A stretch of 6,792 bases of DNA from Zoogloeaceae bacterium (GTDB lineage Bacteria; Pseudomonadota; Gammaproteobacteria; Burkholderiales; Rhodocyclaceae), in contig JAISLJ010000023.1 of the NCBI GenBank assembly GCA_031290955.1, forward strand, positions 1 to 6,792, written 5' to 3'. Under the pieces are notes generated by a model that ran no database searches, had not been told where the DNA came from, and saw nothing but the letters and a program-made list of their open reading frames with translations. The number at the start of each line of letters is the position of its first letter. Positions within the stretch are counted from its first letter, which is position 1. Positions 5,266-6,792 of the stretch are shown here, piece after piece. Position numbers and translations under genes: made by a program.

Positions 5266-6282
5266 ATGCGGGAGGAAAATCCGAATCCGTCCGAAGCTGC
5301 GGCAAGCGCCGGGCCACCAGAAGCCGCCATCGCCGAAGTCATCCGCGCCAAGCGCGATTCCGCCATGTTTTCCGATCTTCCGGATGACGAGAATTGGGCC
5401 GTTCGAGAAGCCGCCCTGCTGGACGACATCGCCTCCTTCGATCTGGAGGCGGCCCAGCAACAGGCCGTCACCGAGGCGCAGACGCTGGCGCGGAGCAGTA
5501 GCCTGTTGAATCGGGCGGCGGATTATCCGGAGATCGTCCCGGAGGGCACGGCGGCAAAGCTGCCCGCAGAGGCGAAAGAGGCCGAAAAAAAATCTGCGAA
5601 GGCTGCGACAAGGCCAGGATCCGGGGCCAAGAGCGCCGCCGGAGGTCTCTTGGCACAACTGCATGCGCAGGCGCAAACCTTGCAGGATCTGGAGTCCGCC
5701 CATTTTCGCGACCTTACCCGGAAGGAGAAAGAACTGGGCAAGGTGCTCTATCTGGTGTTTTCCTACTTGCATGATTTTTCCAAGCAACTGGACGTGATCC
5801 AGCCCGTCATTTCCCGGCGCTACCAGGTGGCGGATGATCACGAACTGCGGGATTTGCAATGGAGCAACAGTTTTGCCGAATACCGGACATTTTCGCACGG
5901 CGGCGTCCTGGAACTCGCGGAAACGGTCAATCTGGGCTACCAGTTGCGCAGCGCCGCTCCCCCCTTGGTCATCGAAAAGGAAGGCGGACTTGCCGAGGCG
6001 TTCCGGCATCGTTTCTTCGATTTTGGCCTCAAGGTACGAGAAATTGAATTCCGCTCAAGCAGCCGCTATCTGGAACGCATCCGCTTCATCATCAAGCCGG
6101 AATTCCGGGTTGGCCTGCACTGGAACATGGACCCGATCCAGAATACCTTGATCCTCCGGATGCGCAATCTGGAACGCTTGGGGCCAACGCGCTATTTCCT
6201 GAAGCCGGAACAGGTGACGGAAGACCTCCTGGAACGTTTGGGTCGCCTGATTCTGGGACAGAGCGAATCTTTCTTGCACTAG
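5266..6282 (+). CDS. Conserved-looking cytoplasmic protein of unknown function (338 residues)
   Basis: I do not recognise a named family, although the C-terminal pattern (RYLERIRFIIKPEFR, then ILRMRNLERLGPTRYFL, then a final RLILG) resembles an uncharacterised betaproteobacterial protein type I recall only loosely. Three parts can be seen. Residues 1-125 are Ala-, Glu- and Lys-rich with low-complexity patches (KEAEKKSAKAA) and are probably flexible. Residues about 128-165 are a charged amphipathic helix, possibly a coiled coil (LLAQLHAQAQTLQDLESAHF, then RKEKELGKVL). Residues about 168-338 look like one folded alpha/beta domain with many aromatic and Arg residues. There is no signal peptide or membrane span. 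ATG 5266 is chosen because GGGAGA (5252-5257) lies eight bases upstream; the open frame continues upstream to 5191 through probable promoter DNA. It converges on glmM. GC3 is high, as in the housekeeping genes, so it looks long resident. Confidence 0.8.
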   Translation: MREENPNPSEAAASAGPPEAAIAEVIRAKRDSAMFSDLPDDENWAVREAALLDDIASFDLEAAQQQAVTEAQTLARSSSLLNRAADYPEIVPEGTAAKLPAEAKEAEKKSAKAATRPGSGAKSAAGGLLAQLHAQAQTLQDLESAHFRDLTRKEKELGKVLYLVFSYLHDFSKQLDVIQPVISRRYQVADDHELRDLQWSNSFAEYRTFSHGGVLELAETVNLGYQLRSAAPPLVIEKEGGLAEAFRHRFFDFGLKVREIEFRSSSRYLERIRFIIKPEFRVGLHWNMDPIQNTLILRMRNLERLGPTRYFLKPEQVTEDLLERLGRLILGQSESFLH

Positions 6283-6314
6283 AAACCGAATTTGCACTGC
6301 GTGTTTCCGGTCGG

Positions 6315-6339
6315 GCGGCCTCGGCTTGCGCTAGGCCGC
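6315..6339. repeat. Short inverted repeat 32 bp after the 338-residue gene
   Basis: GCGGCCT (6315-6321) pairs perfectly with AGGCCGC (6333-6339) over an 11-base loop; with a small bulge, the flanking GG/CC (6313-6314, 6344-6345) can add pairs. It could end transcription of the upstream gene, but no T-run follows. The left arm with its flank, GGGCGGCCT, recurs in the larger inverted repeat at 6434-6503, so the two may be related. Confidence 0.5.
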
Positions 6340-6433
6340 TTGCCCCACACATCCCGCCACATTGCGGTTTCCCTGCCAAACGCTACCACGAGCAGGTGGA
6401 TGGATTGTGTTTTACGCCCGGTATTCTGAACCT

Positions 6434-6503
6434 TTAGCAGGCCGCCCATATGAAAGTTTCGTGACAAATGAGTGGCTTTCAGGGTTTTTGGGCGGCCTGT
6501 TAG
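6434..6503. repeat. Long inverted repeat, 19 bp after glmM
   Basis: CAGGCCGCCCA (6438-6448) is a perfect complement of TGGGCGGCCTG (6489-6499). In plus-strand RNA four more pairs, two of them G-U, extend the stem outward to 6434 and 6503. Within the 40-base interior TGAAAG (6451-6456) pairs with CTTTCA (6476-6481), so a two-tier hairpin is possible. It begins 19 bp after the glmM stop and could be a bidirectional block or a protector of 3' ends, but it lacks the T-run of an intrinsic terminator. The rest of the 240-bp gap (6283-6522) shows smaller hairpins (CCGC/GCGG at 6354-6367, CCTGC/GCAGG at 6372-6396) and no gene I can support. Confidence 0.65.
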
Positions 6504-6522
6504 CGGTATCGTTCCAGATCAA

Positions 6523-6792
6523 TCATGCTGTACCTTGCTTGTCGATAATCTCCCGCACCGCTTCGGCAAGCCATTCGGCTTCCTGTAGAACCCGTTCCGC
6601 ATCTTGGCCTTCCACCATCACCCGCAGCTTGGCTTCCGTGCCGGAAGCGCGCAGCAGGACGCGGCCTTGTCCACCTTCTCCCGCCAACCGCTTTTCGGTC
6701 TCGGCGATGGCGGCGGCGATGACGGCGTTTTCGCGCCACGGCCAGCCCTTGGGCGCCTCGATGTTGATGAGTTTTTGCGGATACAGGCGCAC
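6523..6792 (-). CDS. glmM: Phosphoglucosamine mutase, C-terminal part (partial)
   Basis: The last 89 codons are present; the gene enters from the right edge. GlmM converts glucosamine-6-phosphate to glucosamine-1-phosphate on the way to UDP-GlcNAc, the precursor of peptidoglycan and lipopolysaccharide. LYPQKLINI near the window edge corresponds to the family's YPQVLxNV segment. GRVLLRxSGTE followed by LRVMVEG (SGTE at 6645-6634) is the domain-4 phosphate-binding loop that recognises the sugar phosphate. The family usually has proline after SGTE; here it is alanine. The helix after it (EAEWLAEAVREII) is the normal C-terminal helix. Other alpha-D-phosphohexomutases share the loop, but RVMVEG and the PQxLIN segment favour GlmM over phosphomannomutase. 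Supporting context (ftsH-folP upstream in many proteobacteria) lies outside the window. Confidence 0.85.
   Translation of the reverse strand: MRLYPQKLINIEAPKGWPWRENAVIAAAIAETEKRLAGEGGQGRVLLRASGTEAKLRVMVEGQDAERVLQEAEWLAEAVREIIDKQGTA

Noticed and set aside
6279..6467. Minus-strand 62-codon frame behind glmM ending in NTQCKFGF
   Set aside because: It passes through all the inverted repeats, has no ribosome-binding site or codon bias, and matches no family I know; it is better explained as spacer DNA.
6434..6503. Possible integron attC site, from the long hairpin and GTTAGC at its right end
   Set aside because: The core GTTRRRY/RYYYAAC boxes are not present, there is no cassette structure, and the stem lacks the unpaired spacers expected of attC.

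Overview
The window is GC-rich housekeeping chromosome, most likely from a betaproteobacterium. The evidence is a bifunctional chorismate mutase/prephenate dehydratase of the proteobacterial P-protein type, an alr-radA pair, a GlmM C-terminus and strong GC bias at third codon positions. The taxonomic call is an inference from gene content; there is no rRNA or other direct marker.

Layout. At 1-161 (minus) is the 5' end of a gene whose protein looks like the N-terminus of a GH3/acyl-adenylating enzyme. A short, doubtful reading frame (151-408, minus) and a two-unit 32-bp tandem repeat separate it from pheA (411-1511, minus). pheA is divergent from alr (1587-2711, plus) across 75 bp, and alr is followed after 10 bp by radA (2722-4137, plus). 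These are three complete, intact housekeeping genes for phenylalanine synthesis, D-alanine for peptidoglycan, and recombinational repair.

From about 4090 to 5135 the character changes. The radA 3' end and the following 70 bp are A-rich. A promoterless fragment encoding a single TPR-like repeat follows (4182-4349). Then come two minus-strand genes: a 62-residue YjfB-like protein with a good promoter and Shine-Dalgarno (4320-4508), and a small predicted exported protein of unknown function (4595-5134). This is the accessory part of the window.

At 5266-6282 (plus) is a 338-residue cytoplasmic protein of unknown function with an Ala-rich, charged N-terminus, a helical middle and an ordered C-terminal domain. 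It converges on glmM (C-terminal 89 codons at 6523-6792, minus). The 240 bp between them holds no convincing gene but is rich in inverted repeats built on the motif GGGCGGCCT.

I see no CRISPR array, tRNA, rRNA, complete insertion sequence or obvious defence system. The points most worth checking are the inverted-repeat cluster before glmM, the TPR remnant and apparent breakpoint behind radA, the partial GH3-like gene with its overlapping small frame, and the structured or absent ribosome-binding sites around the pheA/alr divergence.
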